Assembly: GCF_015207005.2 (NCBI RefSeq)
Contig: NZ_JADEXS020000001.1
Location: 7,773,001 to 7,837,000, forward strand
DNA from: Desmonostoc muscorum LEGE 12446
Lineage (GTDB): Bacteria > Cyanobacteriota > Cyanobacteriia > Cyanobacteriales > Nostocaceae
Length of the DNA stretch: 64,000 bases
Direction of reading: 5' to 3'
A model generated the notes under the pieces. That model ran no database searches, had not been told where the DNA came from, and saw only the letters and a program-made list of their open reading frames with translations. Below are positions 45,882-54,935 of the stretch, in pieces (within the stretch, counting starts at the first letter, position 1; the number at the start of each line of letters is the position of its first letter). The translations under genes and the position numbers were made by a program.

Positions 45882-46443
45882 CCGAACTACCGACCAACGT
45901 ATTGTCCATTATGGGACGTGGGAACAGTTCAAGTTCATCCAAAAAGGTTTTGACGGTTCTCCTGGTGTGCGGCTGTTTTACTATGACGATACAATTGAGA
46001 TTCTCATGCCAGGACGTGAACATGAAATTTTTGCCAGTATCATCGGTTATTTAGTAACAACCTTTCTCGTTGAAAAAGGCATTTTCTTTCAGCCAACCCG
46101 ATCAATGACTCAGGAAAAAGAAGGAGTTGTCTCGGTTCAAGCGGACGAGTCCTACTGCATTGGCAGCGCTAAACCGATTCCAGATTTGTCCATCGAAGTC
46201 GTTTTTACCAGTGGTGGTATCAGCAAGTTAGAGCGCTATAAAGCTCTGGGAGTACCGGAAGTGTGGTTTTGGGAAGATGGGCAGTTAACGCTCTATCATC
46301 TGCATGACGGCAGCTATGAACGTGTCGATCGCAGTCAACTACCCGGACTCAATGACCTTGATTTGGATTTACTCAGACGCTACATTTTGATAGCTGAGAC
46401 TGATGCTGGAGAAGCTATTAGAGCATTTCGTCGAGAGATTTAA
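45865..46443 (+). CDS. Uma2 family endonuclease-like protein
   Basis: This is a third Uma2/DUF820 gene. With the start ATG at 45865 (MPPLLDRTTDQ; GAGGTGAA just upstream) it has 192 residues. The core is visible as KPIPDLSIEVVFTSGG, then LERYKALGVPEVWFWEDGQL, with the early GVRLFYYDDTIEILMPGREH segment. The 5' end overlaps the broken BrnT gene by 17 nt, suggesting that a deletion or recombination joined the two. An upstream extension to 45799 is open but adds only BrnT-derived codons. The real substrate of the family is unknown. Confidence 0.88.
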   Translation: MPPLLDRTTDQRIVHYGTWEQFKFIQKGFDGSPGVRLFYYDDTIEILMPGREHEIFASIIGYLVTTFLVEKGIFFQPTRSMTQEKEGVVSVQADESYCIGSAKPIPDLSIEVVFTSGGISKLERYKALGVPEVWFWEDGQLTLYHLHDGSYERVDRSQLPGLNDLDLDLLRRYILIAETDAGEAIRAFRREI

Positions 46444-46485
46444 CGCTGCTTTAATTTCACAAAAATTCAGATAAGACTGATATTT

Positions 46486-46929
46486 TTAAGATAAATAATT
46501 GTCATCCAATAATTGTGCAAGAGTGTAAGGACATTTTTCTGCAAAAATCGTTAAATCGGTTTTAACTTGGACAAAATCAACCGCACTTTGATAAATATTC
46601 TCTAAATCATCCTGTAATTTATTCATTAAATTAGTGGTTAGATGATTATTTAAGTCATATCTAAAAGTTTTTATTTCTCCAAGCCAATGACGATAGTTTC
46701 TTTCATATTCTACCTGCCAGTATTGGAGTAATAATATATGAATAATAATTTGCCTTAAAAGACTTTTTGCTTTAGCTAAATCTCTTTTCCCCAAACTGAT
46801 TAATTCCTCAATTAAGTTTTCTAAATCAAGTTGGTTAAATTGTTTTTGTTTTAATAATTCAATAGTTTGTTCTAGCCATAAATTTTCATCGGTTTCATAG
46901 AGTTTTTTTAAATTGGTAGTAATTGTCAT
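46486..46929 (-). CDS. DUF29 family protein
   Basis: This 147-residue helical protein has the DUF29 pattern: LYETDENLWLEQTIELLKQK, then LDLENLIEELISLGKRDLAK and a LL-Q-YW segment. DUF29 proteins are abundant in cyanobacteria and have no known function. The AUG at 46929 is preceded by an AGGT-containing sequence. Its 3' end faces the Uma2 gene (convergent). No partner gene is evident. Confidence 0.88.
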   Translation of the reverse strand: MTITTNLKKLYETDENLWLEQTIELLKQKQFNQLDLENLIEELISLGKRDLAKAKSLLRQIIIHILLLQYWQVEYERNYRHWLGEIKTFRYDLNNHLTTNLMNKLQDDLENIYQSAVDFVQVKTDLTIFAEKCPYTLAQLLDDNYLS

Positions 46930-47130
46930 ATTTTTACCTTCTACCTAACATTCCATAAATTAATCATATACATTTATCCTGCTTCTTAGAAACTTATAGA
47001 TGAAAGCAGACAAGAGTACTTACTTGAGAAACTTGCCCGTAGGCGTAGCCCGTCATAGACATCACCAAACCATTCACTAAACCTCTAGAAGACTGTGAAT
47101 TTCGGGTGGTGTTGGGTTAAAAAAGAAACT

Positions 47131-48297
47131 ATGAAAATCATCAAACCCATCACCAACTTTTTAGAAACCCGCGCCAGTGCCCCTGCATACGGCGGTTGGG
47201 TGCTAGCGGCAACGGCTATTTGTTTTTTTGGCGCAGGTATCAATACGATGGCTGGTTGGCTGTACGCCATTAGCGGCATCAGTTTTGCCCTTTTGGGTGT
47301 AGCAGCCATCTTACCAGCGCGATCGCTCACAAATCTATCCATCACCCGCCGCCCCATTCAACCTGTATCAGCAGGCGATGAACTGAGGGTGGAATTAGAA
47401 ATCTGCAATCAGACACAGCAGCCTGTAGGTTTGCTGCAAGTAGAGGATATACTGCCTTTCGTCTTAGGCAAACCAGTACAAAAGGCGATCGAGACAATTC
47501 CTAGCCAAGGTAGTTACCGCTGGGTATACTACCACCCTACCCAACGCCGGGGCGTCTATCGCTGGCACACAGTCGAACTCGGTTCTGGTGCGCCTTTGGG
47601 GTTATTTTGGTGTCGTCGTCAGCGTGATTGTGCTGCCACAGCGATCGTCTATCCTACAGTATTACCCTTGGCTACCTGCCCCCTAGTGGATGAAATGGGG
47701 CAAGAAGAAAGCAAAAGAAGCGATTCCCGTGGTAAACCCTTGCAGACAGCGACAACGGGACTAGTGCGATCGCTACGTCCCTACCGCGTTGGAGATCCCA
47801 CCCGTCTGATTCACTGGCGAACTAGCGCCCGTTACGGAGAACTACGAGTGCGGGAGTTAGAAGTGGTGACTGGGGGACAAGAGATAGTTATTGCCCTTGA
47901 CAGCGCTAGTAATTGGCAAGAAGAAGACTTTGAACAAGCAGTAATTGCCGCAGCATCATTGTATTTTTATGCACAAAAACAGCAATTACAGGTGCAACTG
48001 TGGACAGCAGCCACAGGTTTAATGAAAGGAGAGCGCTTTGTTTTAGAAACCCTAGCAGCAACCGCTACCTTAGAAGATGCCAGCACAGTAGTTCCCAAAA
48101 GTCATCCCTTGATTTGGCTAACTCAAAACTCCCTGAGTCTTTCTACTCTGCCTCAAGGTAGTCGCTGGGTTTTGTGGCAGAATATTACCTCGCCACCAGA
48201 ACAACAGGTAATCAATTGGGAGCATCCTGGTATAGTATTGCAAAGCGATCGCCCACTACAACCTCAACTGCAAAAAACAATAGGGCATGGGGCATAA
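47131..48297 (+). CDS. DUF58 domain membrane protein
   Basis: The product has 388 residues from ATG 47131 (MKIIKPITNFLETR). An upstream GTG at 47095 is possible but less likely. Two hydrophobic segments near the N-terminus (about 18-62 in total) anchor it in the membrane. The DUF58 core is RSLRPYRVGDPTRLIHWRTS, followed by ARYGELRVRELE and a vWA-like strand IVIALDSASNW. DUF58 proteins usually occur beside MoxR ATPases and transglutaminase-like proteins. None is adjacent here. It probably has a role in envelope assembly or stress. Confidence 0.88.
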   Translation: MKIIKPITNFLETRASAPAYGGWVLAATAICFFGAGINTMAGWLYAISGISFALLGVAAILPARSLTNLSITRRPIQPVSAGDELRVELEICNQTQQPVGLLQVEDILPFVLGKPVQKAIETIPSQGSYRWVYYHPTQRRGVYRWHTVELGSGAPLGLFWCRRQRDCAATAIVYPTVLPLATCPLVDEMGQEESKRSDSRGKPLQTATTGLVRSLRPYRVGDPTRLIHWRTSARYGELRVRELEVVTGGQEIVIALDSASNWQEEDFEQAVIAAASLYFYAQKQQLQVQLWTAATGLMKGERFVLETLAATATLEDASTVVPKSHPLIWLTQNSLSLSTLPQGSRWVLWQNITSPPEQQVINWEHPGIVLQSDRPLQPQLQKTIGHGA

Positions 48298-48560
48298 GAG
48301 GTAAGGGGGCAGAGGAGCGGAGGGGCAAAGGGGAAAGATTGCAGCAACTTCTCCTCCACCCCCCTGTTCCCTCACTCCCCCCAAGTTAAATTTCTGTGAT
48401 TTCCTAGATTGTCTCTGATCCCAGCACACCCGACATATAAGCCTTTGCTCAAAGGTAAAACAATATGAGCAACTAAGGTTGGGGAAATACACCCAGTAAT
48501 CCCCTAGTGCGACTGAGGTACAATGCAAAGAAATATTTAAATTATGAGTGCCCGATCCAC

Positions 48561-48926
48561 ATGATCACATCAGAAGTTAACACAAAATCCAGCGATAAAA
48601 GCCTAGAGGCAATGCGGCATTTTTCTGAACAATACGCCAAGCGTACTGGAACCTACTTCTGTTCTGAACCTTCAGTTACCGCGGTGGTGATTGAAGGACT
48701 AGCCAAACATAAAGACGATCTAGGTGCGCCTTTATGTCCCTGTCGCCACTACGAAGATAAAGAAGCTGAGGTTCACGCCACATATTGGAACTGTCCCTGT
48801 GTACCAATGAGAGAACGCAAAGAGTGTCACTGCATGTTGTTCCTTACCCCTGACAACGAGTTTGCTGGAGACAAACAAGAAATTTCTCTTGAAACAATTA
48901 AAGAAGTGCGAGACAGCATGGGATGA
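48561..48926 (+). CDS. ftrC: Ferredoxin-thioredoxin reductase catalytic subunit
   Basis: This 121-residue FTR beta chain holds a [4Fe-4S] cluster and a redox-active disulfide that pass electrons from ferredoxin to thioredoxin in light-dark control. The diagnostic motifs CPC (LCPCRHYED), CPC (NCPCVPMRE) and CHC (ECHCMLFL) are present, as is the early TGTYFCSEPSVTAVV. I chose ATG 48561 (MITSEV), as the longer frame from 48507 adds residues not seen in the family. The last 4 nt overlap the next gene (ATGA), implying coupled translation. Confidence 0.95.
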   Translation: MITSEVNTKSSDKSLEAMRHFSEQYAKRTGTYFCSEPSVTAVVIEGLAKHKDDLGAPLCPCRHYEDKEAEVHATYWNCPCVPMRERKECHCMLFLTPDNEFAGDKQEISLETIKEVRDSMG

Positions 48927-49315
48927 GCGAAACCATGCCGCAAGAGTTTTGGCAAGGCATAGAACAATTCAATTCTGGTGAGTTTTACGCCTGCCATGAC
49001 ACTTTAGAGGCTCTATGGATTGAAGCCAGCGAACCAGAAAAAACCTTTTATCAAGGCATTCTGCAAATTGCTGTAGCACTTTATCATCTGGAAAATCGTA
49101 ACTGGCGAGGTGCGGTAATTCTGCTGGGAGAAGGCAGCAATCGCCTGCGGCGTTACCCATCTAGTTACGGCGGTATTGATGTAGATGAGCTATTGAGTCA
49201 AAGCGTAGCATTGTTGAAGACATTGCAACAAATAGGAGCAGAAAAAATTAGCGCTGGCAATCTGGGTGAAAATGAAGCCCTATCTTTACCTAGAATTGTG
49301 CTAGTTAGCGATTAG
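48923..49315 (+). CDS. DUF309 family protein
   Basis: The 130-residue protein has the DUF309 motifs FNSGEFYACHDTLEALWIEA (the EFY-x-H-x-x-x-E core), FYQGILQIAVALYHLENRNW and RLRRY. The family is helical, small and of unknown biochemical function. It overlaps ftrC by 4 nt (ATGA), so the two are translated together. A link with thioredoxin-dependent redox control is suggested by this pairing but not proven. Confidence 0.9.
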   Translation: MSETMPQEFWQGIEQFNSGEFYACHDTLEALWIEASEPEKTFYQGILQIAVALYHLENRNWRGAVILLGEGSNRLRRYPSSYGGIDVDELLSQSVALLKTLQQIGAEKISAGNLGENEALSLPRIVLVSD

Positions 49316-49440
49316 TAAAATTTAAGCAAGTGAAGGGAGACAAGGAAGATAGCAATACTACTCGATTAAGAATATTTGTAGTATCACTTCTAAGATACAA
49401 GGTTGGGTTTACTGTGTGAAAACCCAATAACATAGCAATT

Positions 49441-49629
49441 AGGACTTACGCACTGTACAAAAGAATCATCTTGTGAATCAACATAAATACGTAGTTTCAG
49501 GTTTTTACTAATCATTTTTTGATGGTAAATAGACCTGCGCTGTAGGGGCACAGCATTGTTGTGCCCCTACGACAGATGTGGTTTTTCAAATGAATCATAG
49601 TTTGTCTTTCCTGTCAATGCGTAAGTCCT
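49441..49629. mobile_element. 189-bp MITE, family A, with 7-bp target duplication
   Basis: The terminal inverted repeats are perfect over 12 bp: AGGACTTACGCA at the left and TGCGTAAGTCCT at the right. AGCAATT is duplicated directly outside both ends (49434-49440 and 49630-49636). The centre carries a REP-type stem (49542-49570). It is non-coding and homologous along its length to 12225-12417, in inverse orientation. Confidence 0.9.
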
Positions 49630-49787
49630 AGCAATTTACAGTTACATAAGGTAAAGCAATTTGTGGAGTAGTGCAGCTGTGCTACTCCACCTTGTACCTC
49701 ACGAGAACGATAAATGCCATAACAAGGTTTTTCATCTGGGACTAATAAATTTAACGCTAACAAATGCCTACCCAAAATCAACGGCAT
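49614..49787 (-). CDS. Possible small ORF or gene fragment with Cys pairs
   Basis: On the minus strand a 57-codon frame begins MPLILGRHLLALNLLVPDEK, and the open frame extends upstream without a start to about 49905 (including EIPCYHCGM). The segment CYHCGMPLILG has the look of a real protein, possibly a zinc-ribbon piece. The 3' part reads through the REP palindrome at 49663 and stops inside the MITE end. It is probably a fragment of a former gene. I cannot name a family. Confidence 0.3.
   Translation of the reverse strand: MPLILGRHLLALNLLVPDEKPCYGIYRSREVQGGVAQLHYSTNCFTLCNCKLLGLTH
49663..49690. repeat. REP-like perfect palindrome
   Basis: This is a 28-bp near-perfect palindrome with arm GTGGAGTAGTGCAG, a variant of the REP family with different outer bases. 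Confidence 0.8.
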
Positions 49788-49905
49788 CCCGCAATGATAG
49801 CAAGGTATTTCCGTTATATAACTAGAAGTGACAGACTCATCTGAACTAGAGTTTTGAGGATTATTACAAGTTGGAATATCTGCGTTTGTGATTATGGCAA
49901 CTTAT

Positions 49906-50721
49906 AACGATTCTTGCTCAGATAAAAAACATGACCATGCGATCGCTTATTCTCCATCGTCATCTACATCTAGCTTAACCCACGTGTACGCGTAGCCCAA
50001 CCCAGGTATTGAATATAAAAAATAACATGTATTTTTTATCACTTTTATTTAAAGTATTTGCCTAGTATTTCCTGGGGCAATATAAAGATTACATAAAGCT
50101 CAGTATTTGTGTATACATTTATCGGCAGATAATGTGAAGAGTGTGCAAAGATGCGTATTTAAGTCATAGACATCTAAGTACAATATTAAATGTGTAGTTA
50201 TTTTGAGAGACTAAAATGCTATCTATTTTCAAGCTAAACACCAACAAAGAATAGCCCAGGGGGAGAGCAGAAAAATCTGTTTGGCCATCAATAATCAACT
50301 GTTGACCATTTTTAAGCTAGTAGAACTTAGGCGCTGGCAAAAAAACTAAATATGAGAGACGATTTATAAAGTAAAGCTTAAATTGTAGGGTGCGTTAAAG
50401 CAGCGCGTAACGCACCTGTAAATATGCTGCGTTACGGCTAAATTAGACTTTTTCAAACGGTCAAATTCGTACTTAATATTTACTTTATAAATAGGCTCTG
50501 AAGGGTGTATTTTAAGCATTCAATTGAAGATTTTTTAATCATCTTTTTTCAGTGATTTCTACCCAACAAAGATAATTAAAAAAACTTAAAATGAGTGATT
50601 TTTTTGAATACACATTTTCATGAATTTGTACATTGCTTAAGATTCACTGAGTTTGAATCGGATCGCTATAGAAACTCAGAACTGAAGTGACTCAAAAAAT
50701 CGATTGAGGTAGGTAAAAGTT
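49906..50721. other. Long intergenic region before the RTX gene
   Basis: I see no supported gene in these 800 bp. A small inverted motif near 50388 (GGGTGCGTTAAAGCAGCGCG, then TAACGCACC) is a common cyanobacterial repeat. The last 200 bp are AT-rich and probably carry the RTX gene promoter. Confidence 0.5.
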
Positions 50722-52806
50722 ATGGCAGATATCATTGGAACCAAGGGCAACGATACCTTATTAGGCGAGAGCAGCCCCTTGACTGGTGGAGGCGGCAACG
50801 ATTTGTACTACATCATCGACAACGGTACTTATACCATCACCGATTTTGGTGGCGTAGGTAAAGGTGTAAATCCCTCAGCAGAAGTCATTGCCGAAGTGGA
50901 CACCCTAAGTTTTTCGGGCTATGAATTGACTGCCCGTAATCTGCTGCTCACCCAGAATGGCAACAATCTGGAAATCACCTTTGAAGGTGTCGGTAATACC
51001 AAAGTCATTCTCCAAAATTTCACATTAGAAAACCTGGATAATCTGCCAGCAACTTCTTCACGACCAGCTATTGGCAATATCCTGTTTGATGGACAAACCA
51101 GCATTACCGACAGTTTTGATGTGTTTGATGCTAACTCCACCCAAACTACCCTGTTCAACAAAAACACCGTTACCTTCCTCAATGACCTCGACAACAACAT
51201 TAAGGGTTTTGACAACTCCAATGATGTCATCAATGGTCAGGGGGGTGATGACATCATCGACGGCAAGAGTGGTAATGACATACTCAGGGGTGGTGCGGGA
51301 AATGATACTCTCACCGACGGTACAGGCAATGATACCCTTGACGGTGGTACTGGTGACGATCGCTTGAATGCTAGCAGTTCAACAGGGGATAACCTGCTGC
51401 TTGGGGGTGATGGCAATGATTCTCTTGACATTTCTGGCCGCTACTACAAGGACCGCTACTCCGACCCCGACGACTACTCCGACTCTCGCTCCTTGGGGAA
51501 TAACACCCTCAACGGAGGCGCTGGTGATGATACCTTGAATGCTAGCGGTTCAAAAGGCGATAACCTGCTGGTTGGGGGCGATGGCAATGATGATCTCAAT
51601 CTTTCTGGCTTCCAGACTAACAGCACCATCGGCTCCTCCGACTCTCGCTCAGAGGGCAATAACACCCTCAACGGAGGCGCTGGTGATGATACCTTGAGTG
51701 CTAGCGGTTCAACAGGCGATAACCTGCTTTCTGGGGACGATGGCAATGATTATCTCGACATCTCTGGCAACGCAAGTGTGACTTTTGGCTACGGCTCCAA
51801 CTCTGTTTCTTTGGGGAATAACACCCTCAACGGAGGCGCTGGTAACGATACCTTGAGTGCTAGCGGTTCAACAGGCAATAACCTGCTTTCTGGGGGTGAT
51901 GGCAATGATTATCTCGACATCTCTGGCAGCTACGAGGAGTCCTTCTACGGTACCGAGGACTCTAACTCAGAGGGCAATAACACCCTCAACGGAGGCGCTG
52001 GTGACGATAGCTTGAGTGCTAGCGGTTCAACAGGCAATAACCTGCTTTCTGGGGGCGATGGCAATGATTCTCTTGACATCTCTGGCTACGGTAGATTTTA
52101 TCCTGGCTACTCCTTTGACTCTCGCTCCTTCGGAAATAACACCCTCAACGGAGGTGCAGGTAGCGATACCTTGAGTGCTAGCGGTTCAACAGGCGATAAC
52201 CTGCTTAATGGGGGCGATGGCAATGATTATCTTGACATCTCTGGCTACGCTAACTTCTATGCTGATGATGATTATCTTGACTCTCGCTCCTTGGGGAATA
52301 ACACCCTCAACGGAGGTGCTGGTAACGATCGCTTGAATGCTAGCGGTTCAACAGGCGATAACCTGCTTTCTGGAGGTGCTGGCAATGATACTCTCTCGGC
52401 AGATGGCGCATCAGGCAATAACACTCTTTATGGTGGCAGTGGCAATGATATCCTCACAGGGGGTTTGGGTAATGACACCCTCTATGGAAATAATGGTACT
52501 GATACCTTTGCTTTCAATAGTTACAATGAAGGTGTTGACACTATTTCTGACTTCAACCCCACTGGTGACTTGATTCAGGTATCCGCTGCTGGTTTTGGTG
52601 GCGGGCTATCAACACCTTCACTTTTAGCTAGTCAGTTCACAATTGGAACATCTGCAACCACAAGCACTCAACGATTTATTTACAACTCCACCACAGGTGC
52701 GTTGTTTTTTGACCAAGATGGCAGTGCAAGTGCATTTACTCAGGTCAAATTTGCTTCATTTACTACTGGATTGTCACTAACCGAAAACAATTTTGTGGTT
52801 GTTTAA
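50722..52806 (+). CDS. RTX-type calcium-binding repeat protein
   Basis: The 694-residue acidic protein has many GGxGNDxL nonapeptides that form calcium-binding beta-rolls. It has no N-terminal signal peptide. The C-terminus (DTFAFNSYNEGVDTISDFNP, then a Ser/Thr-rich end with ENNFVVV) is like that of type I secreted proteins. From residue about 203 to 580 it consists of a 53-residue super-repeat: NNTLNGGAGDDTLSASGSTG, then DNLLSGGDGNDYLDISG, then a variable Tyr/Asp/Ser-rich segment. It is probably exported and structural or surface-acting. No secretion genes are adjacent. Confidence 0.9.
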   Translation: MADIIGTKGNDTLLGESSPLTGGGGNDLYYIIDNGTYTITDFGGVGKGVNPSAEVIAEVDTLSFSGYELTARNLLLTQNGNNLEITFEGVGNTKVILQNFTLENLDNLPATSSRPAIGNILFDGQTSITDSFDVFDANSTQTTLFNKNTVTFLNDLDNNIKGFDNSNDVINGQGGDDIIDGKSGNDILRGGAGNDTLTDGTGNDTLDGGTGDDRLNASSSTGDNLLLGGDGNDSLDISGRYYKDRYSDPDDYSDSRSLGNNTLNGGAGDDTLNASGSKGDNLLVGGDGNDDLNLSGFQTNSTIGSSDSRSEGNNTLNGGAGDDTLSASGSTGDNLLSGDDGNDYLDISGNASVTFGYGSNSVSLGNNTLNGGAGNDTLSASGSTGNNLLSGGDGNDYLDISGSYEESFYGTEDSNSEGNNTLNGGAGDDSLSASGSTGNNLLSGGDGNDSLDISGYGRFYPGYSFDSRSFGNNTLNGGAGSDTLSASGSTGDNLLNGGDGNDYLDISGYANFYADDDYLDSRSLGNNTLNGGAGNDRLNASGSTGDNLLSGGAGNDTLSADGASGNNTLYGGSGNDILTGGLGNDTLYGNNGTDTFAFNSYNEGVDTISDFNPTGDLIQVSAAGFGGGLSTPSLLASQFTIGTSATTSTQRFIYNSTTGALFFDQDGSASAFTQVKFASFTTGLSLTENNFVVV
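51499..52455 (+). repeat. 159-bp super-repeat array in the RTX gene
   Basis: Units start with AATAACACCCTCAACGGAGG at 51499, 51658, 51817, 51976, 52135 and 52297, with spacings 159, 159, 159, 159 and 162 bp. A diverged unit starts near 51328. About 110 bp per unit is nearly identical in DNA, and about 50 bp is variable. Confidence 0.9.
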
Positions 52807-52979
52807 TCGTACATTAGCCCTCCATCACTAGACGTTACAGTCAAATAGAAATCTTCAGAATGGGAGGTGCTATTTTAAGCACCTCTCATTCCATTCATCC
52901 AGGACTGATACAATTTCACAAAAATCTTGATACATATAGCGGTTCCTATTCAGATGGGGTACAACATGATATCGCGAGG

Positions 52980-53226
52980 TGTAGGGGCACGGCACTGCCC
53001 AGGGGTGTCAACTTAACGTGAAACCCTTGTCAAGACGTGATATTGAGTTCATTTACTTACCGTTACTCACCGCGTTACCCCACCCTAACCCTCCCCTTGT
53101 AAAGGGGAGGGAACTGAATTTCTTTTTCCCCCCCTTTATAAGGGGGGATTAAGGGGGGTAAAAGGTACGTGGGACAAGCGTTTAAGCTTAAGTTGACACC
53201 TGTAGGGGCACGGCACTGCCCCTACA
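52980..53226. mobile_element. 197-bp element inserted between two REP copies
   Basis: The element 53004-53200 has 13-bp inverted ends GGTGTCAACTTAA and TTAAGTTGACACC. It is bracketed by direct copies of TGTAGGGGCACGGCACTGCC (52980-52999 and 53201-53220). Only the right copy is a complete palindrome. The interior has ACCCTCCCCTTGTAAAGGGG-type hairpins and no ORF. The rest of the 52807-53356 gap is unremarkable. Confidence 0.75.
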
Positions 53227-53356
53227 GGTGTACCTTATTAGGTCAGGAAACGCTATATAAATTTTCCGTAGGTTAGCACAGCGGTGCCACTCTACCAAGG
53301 TGTTTGTATCAACCTTTTTCTTGATTCTCAGGTAGCTTGGGAATGTAGAGTTCAGT

Positions 53357-54913
53357 TTGTCCAAAATGTCTTTAACCGAAGAAATTCTTTCCCAACTACC
53401 AGGTGATGTTTTAGCAGGGTTGCGTCAAAGCGATCGCATCTTAACATCACTGAGAGAAAACAATGCACCTATACCAACATTAGTTACAGAAAGTCAGCAG
53501 CCTTTGGGTGTTGCAGACTGGGATGTGCTTATCTGCGGTGGCACCTTGGGCATTTTAATTGGTTCGGCTTTAGCTGTGAAGGGGTTGCGAGTGGCGTTGA
53601 TGGAACGGGGAATTCTCCGGGGCAGGGAACAAGAGTGGAATATTTCTCGTAAAGAGTTAGATGTGTTTGTCCAATTGAACTTATTGAGTCAGGAAGAATT
53701 AGAAACTGCGATCGCCACTCAATATAACCCAGCACGAGTCGGCTTTGATGGTGGTACAGAAGTTTGGGTAGAGGATGTTTTGAATATCGGTGTAGATCCT
53801 GTATATTTACTGGCTACATTAAAAACGCGATTTCTCCGTGATGGTGGAAAGTTGTTAGAAAACACACCTTTTAGTGAAGCAGTAGTGCATCCAGATGGGG
53901 TGATGGTAAATAACCAATTCAAAACTAGGTTGTTAATCGACGCAATGGGACATTTTTCTCCCATCACGCAACAAGCACGTCAAGGAAAAAAACCAGATGC
54001 ACTTTGCTTAGTGGTAGGAACTTGCGCCCAAGGTTTTCCGGAAAATAACTCAGGCGATTTGTTGTTATCATTTACATCTTTGCAGAACCAATGTCAGTAC
54101 TTCTGGGAAGCCTTCCCAGCTAGAGACGGTAGAACCACTTACTTGTTCACTTACATGGATGCACATCCCCAACGCTTAAGTTTGACAGCTTTCTTTGAGG
54201 AATATCTGCGTCTTTTACCACAATATCAAGGTGTGGAATTGAGTCAGCTGAAATTTCAACGGGCGTTGTTTGGCTTCTTTCCTAGCTATCGCCAAAGTCC
54301 GCTGAAAACTCCTTGGAATCGCATTCTACCAGTGGGAGATAGCAGCGGTAGTCAATCTCCCTTGAGTTTTGGTGGTTTTGGTGCGATGGTGCGTCACCTG
54401 AAGCGTTTAACTTATGGCATTGACGAAGCGCTGCAAACTGAACAATTATCTGCAAAAGCGCTGTCACTGCTGCAACCGTATCAGCCAAGTTTGACTGTTA
54501 CTTGGTTATTTCAAAAAGCGATGAGTGTTGGTGTAAATCAGAAAATTCCCCCAGATCAAATTAACCAACTACTTTCAGCAGTATTTGAAGAAATGCAACA
54601 GTTAGGTACACCAGTGCTAAAACCATTTTTGCAAGATATAGTACAATTTTGGGCGCTGACGCAAACACTCTTAAAAACCAATTTCTCTCATCCAAAATTA
54701 GTGATCAAAATAATTCCGCAACTAGGCTTGGTAAGTTTGTTAGATTGGATGGTGCATTACAGTAATTTAGGTGTTTATACTGCCTTGTTTTCCTTAAGTC
54801 CAATGTTAGAAACATGGATGAAGAATCAATCAAGCGAACAACAATATTATTGGCATCGTTTGATTGATGCTTGGAAGTACGGCTCTGGTGGTGACTACTC
54901 AGATGAAACTTAG
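53357..54913 (+). CDS. cruP: CruP-type FAD-dependent lycopene cyclase homologue
   Basis: This 518-residue flavoprotein has a Rossmann FAD motif (WDVLICGGTLGILIG, 55-69). It shows the strongly conserved blocks of the CruA/CruP group: ERGILRGREQEWNISRKEL, YNPARVGFDGG, NIGVDPVYLL and WNRILPVGDSSGSQSPLSFG. CruP is shared by cyanobacteria and plants. It is a paralogue of the CruA lycopene cyclase, and its own role is linked to carotenoid protection under oxidative stress. A membrane protein gene of unknown function starts 22 bp downstream, probably in the same operon. Confidence 0.9.
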   Translation: MSKMSLTEEILSQLPGDVLAGLRQSDRILTSLRENNAPIPTLVTESQQPLGVADWDVLICGGTLGILIGSALAVKGLRVALMERGILRGREQEWNISRKELDVFVQLNLLSQEELETAIATQYNPARVGFDGGTEVWVEDVLNIGVDPVYLLATLKTRFLRDGGKLLENTPFSEAVVHPDGVMVNNQFKTRLLIDAMGHFSPITQQARQGKKPDALCLVVGTCAQGFPENNSGDLLLSFTSLQNQCQYFWEAFPARDGRTTYLFTYMDAHPQRLSLTAFFEEYLRLLPQYQGVELSQLKFQRALFGFFPSYRQSPLKTPWNRILPVGDSSGSQSPLSFGGFGAMVRHLKRLTYGIDEALQTEQLSAKALSLLQPYQPSLTVTWLFQKAMSVGVNQKIPPDQINQLLSAVFEEMQQLGTPVLKPFLQDIVQFWALTQTLLKTNFSHPKLVIKIIPQLGLVSLLDWMVHYSNLGVYTALFSLSPMLETWMKNQSSEQQYYWHRLIDAWKYGSGGDYSDET

Positions 54914-54935
54914 ATAATATACGTGTGAGGGTAAT

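Noticed and set aside
51328..52455. Regular 159-bp spacing as a CRISPR-like or satellite DNA
   Set aside because: The repeats are codon-phased parts of a continuous RTX reading frame.
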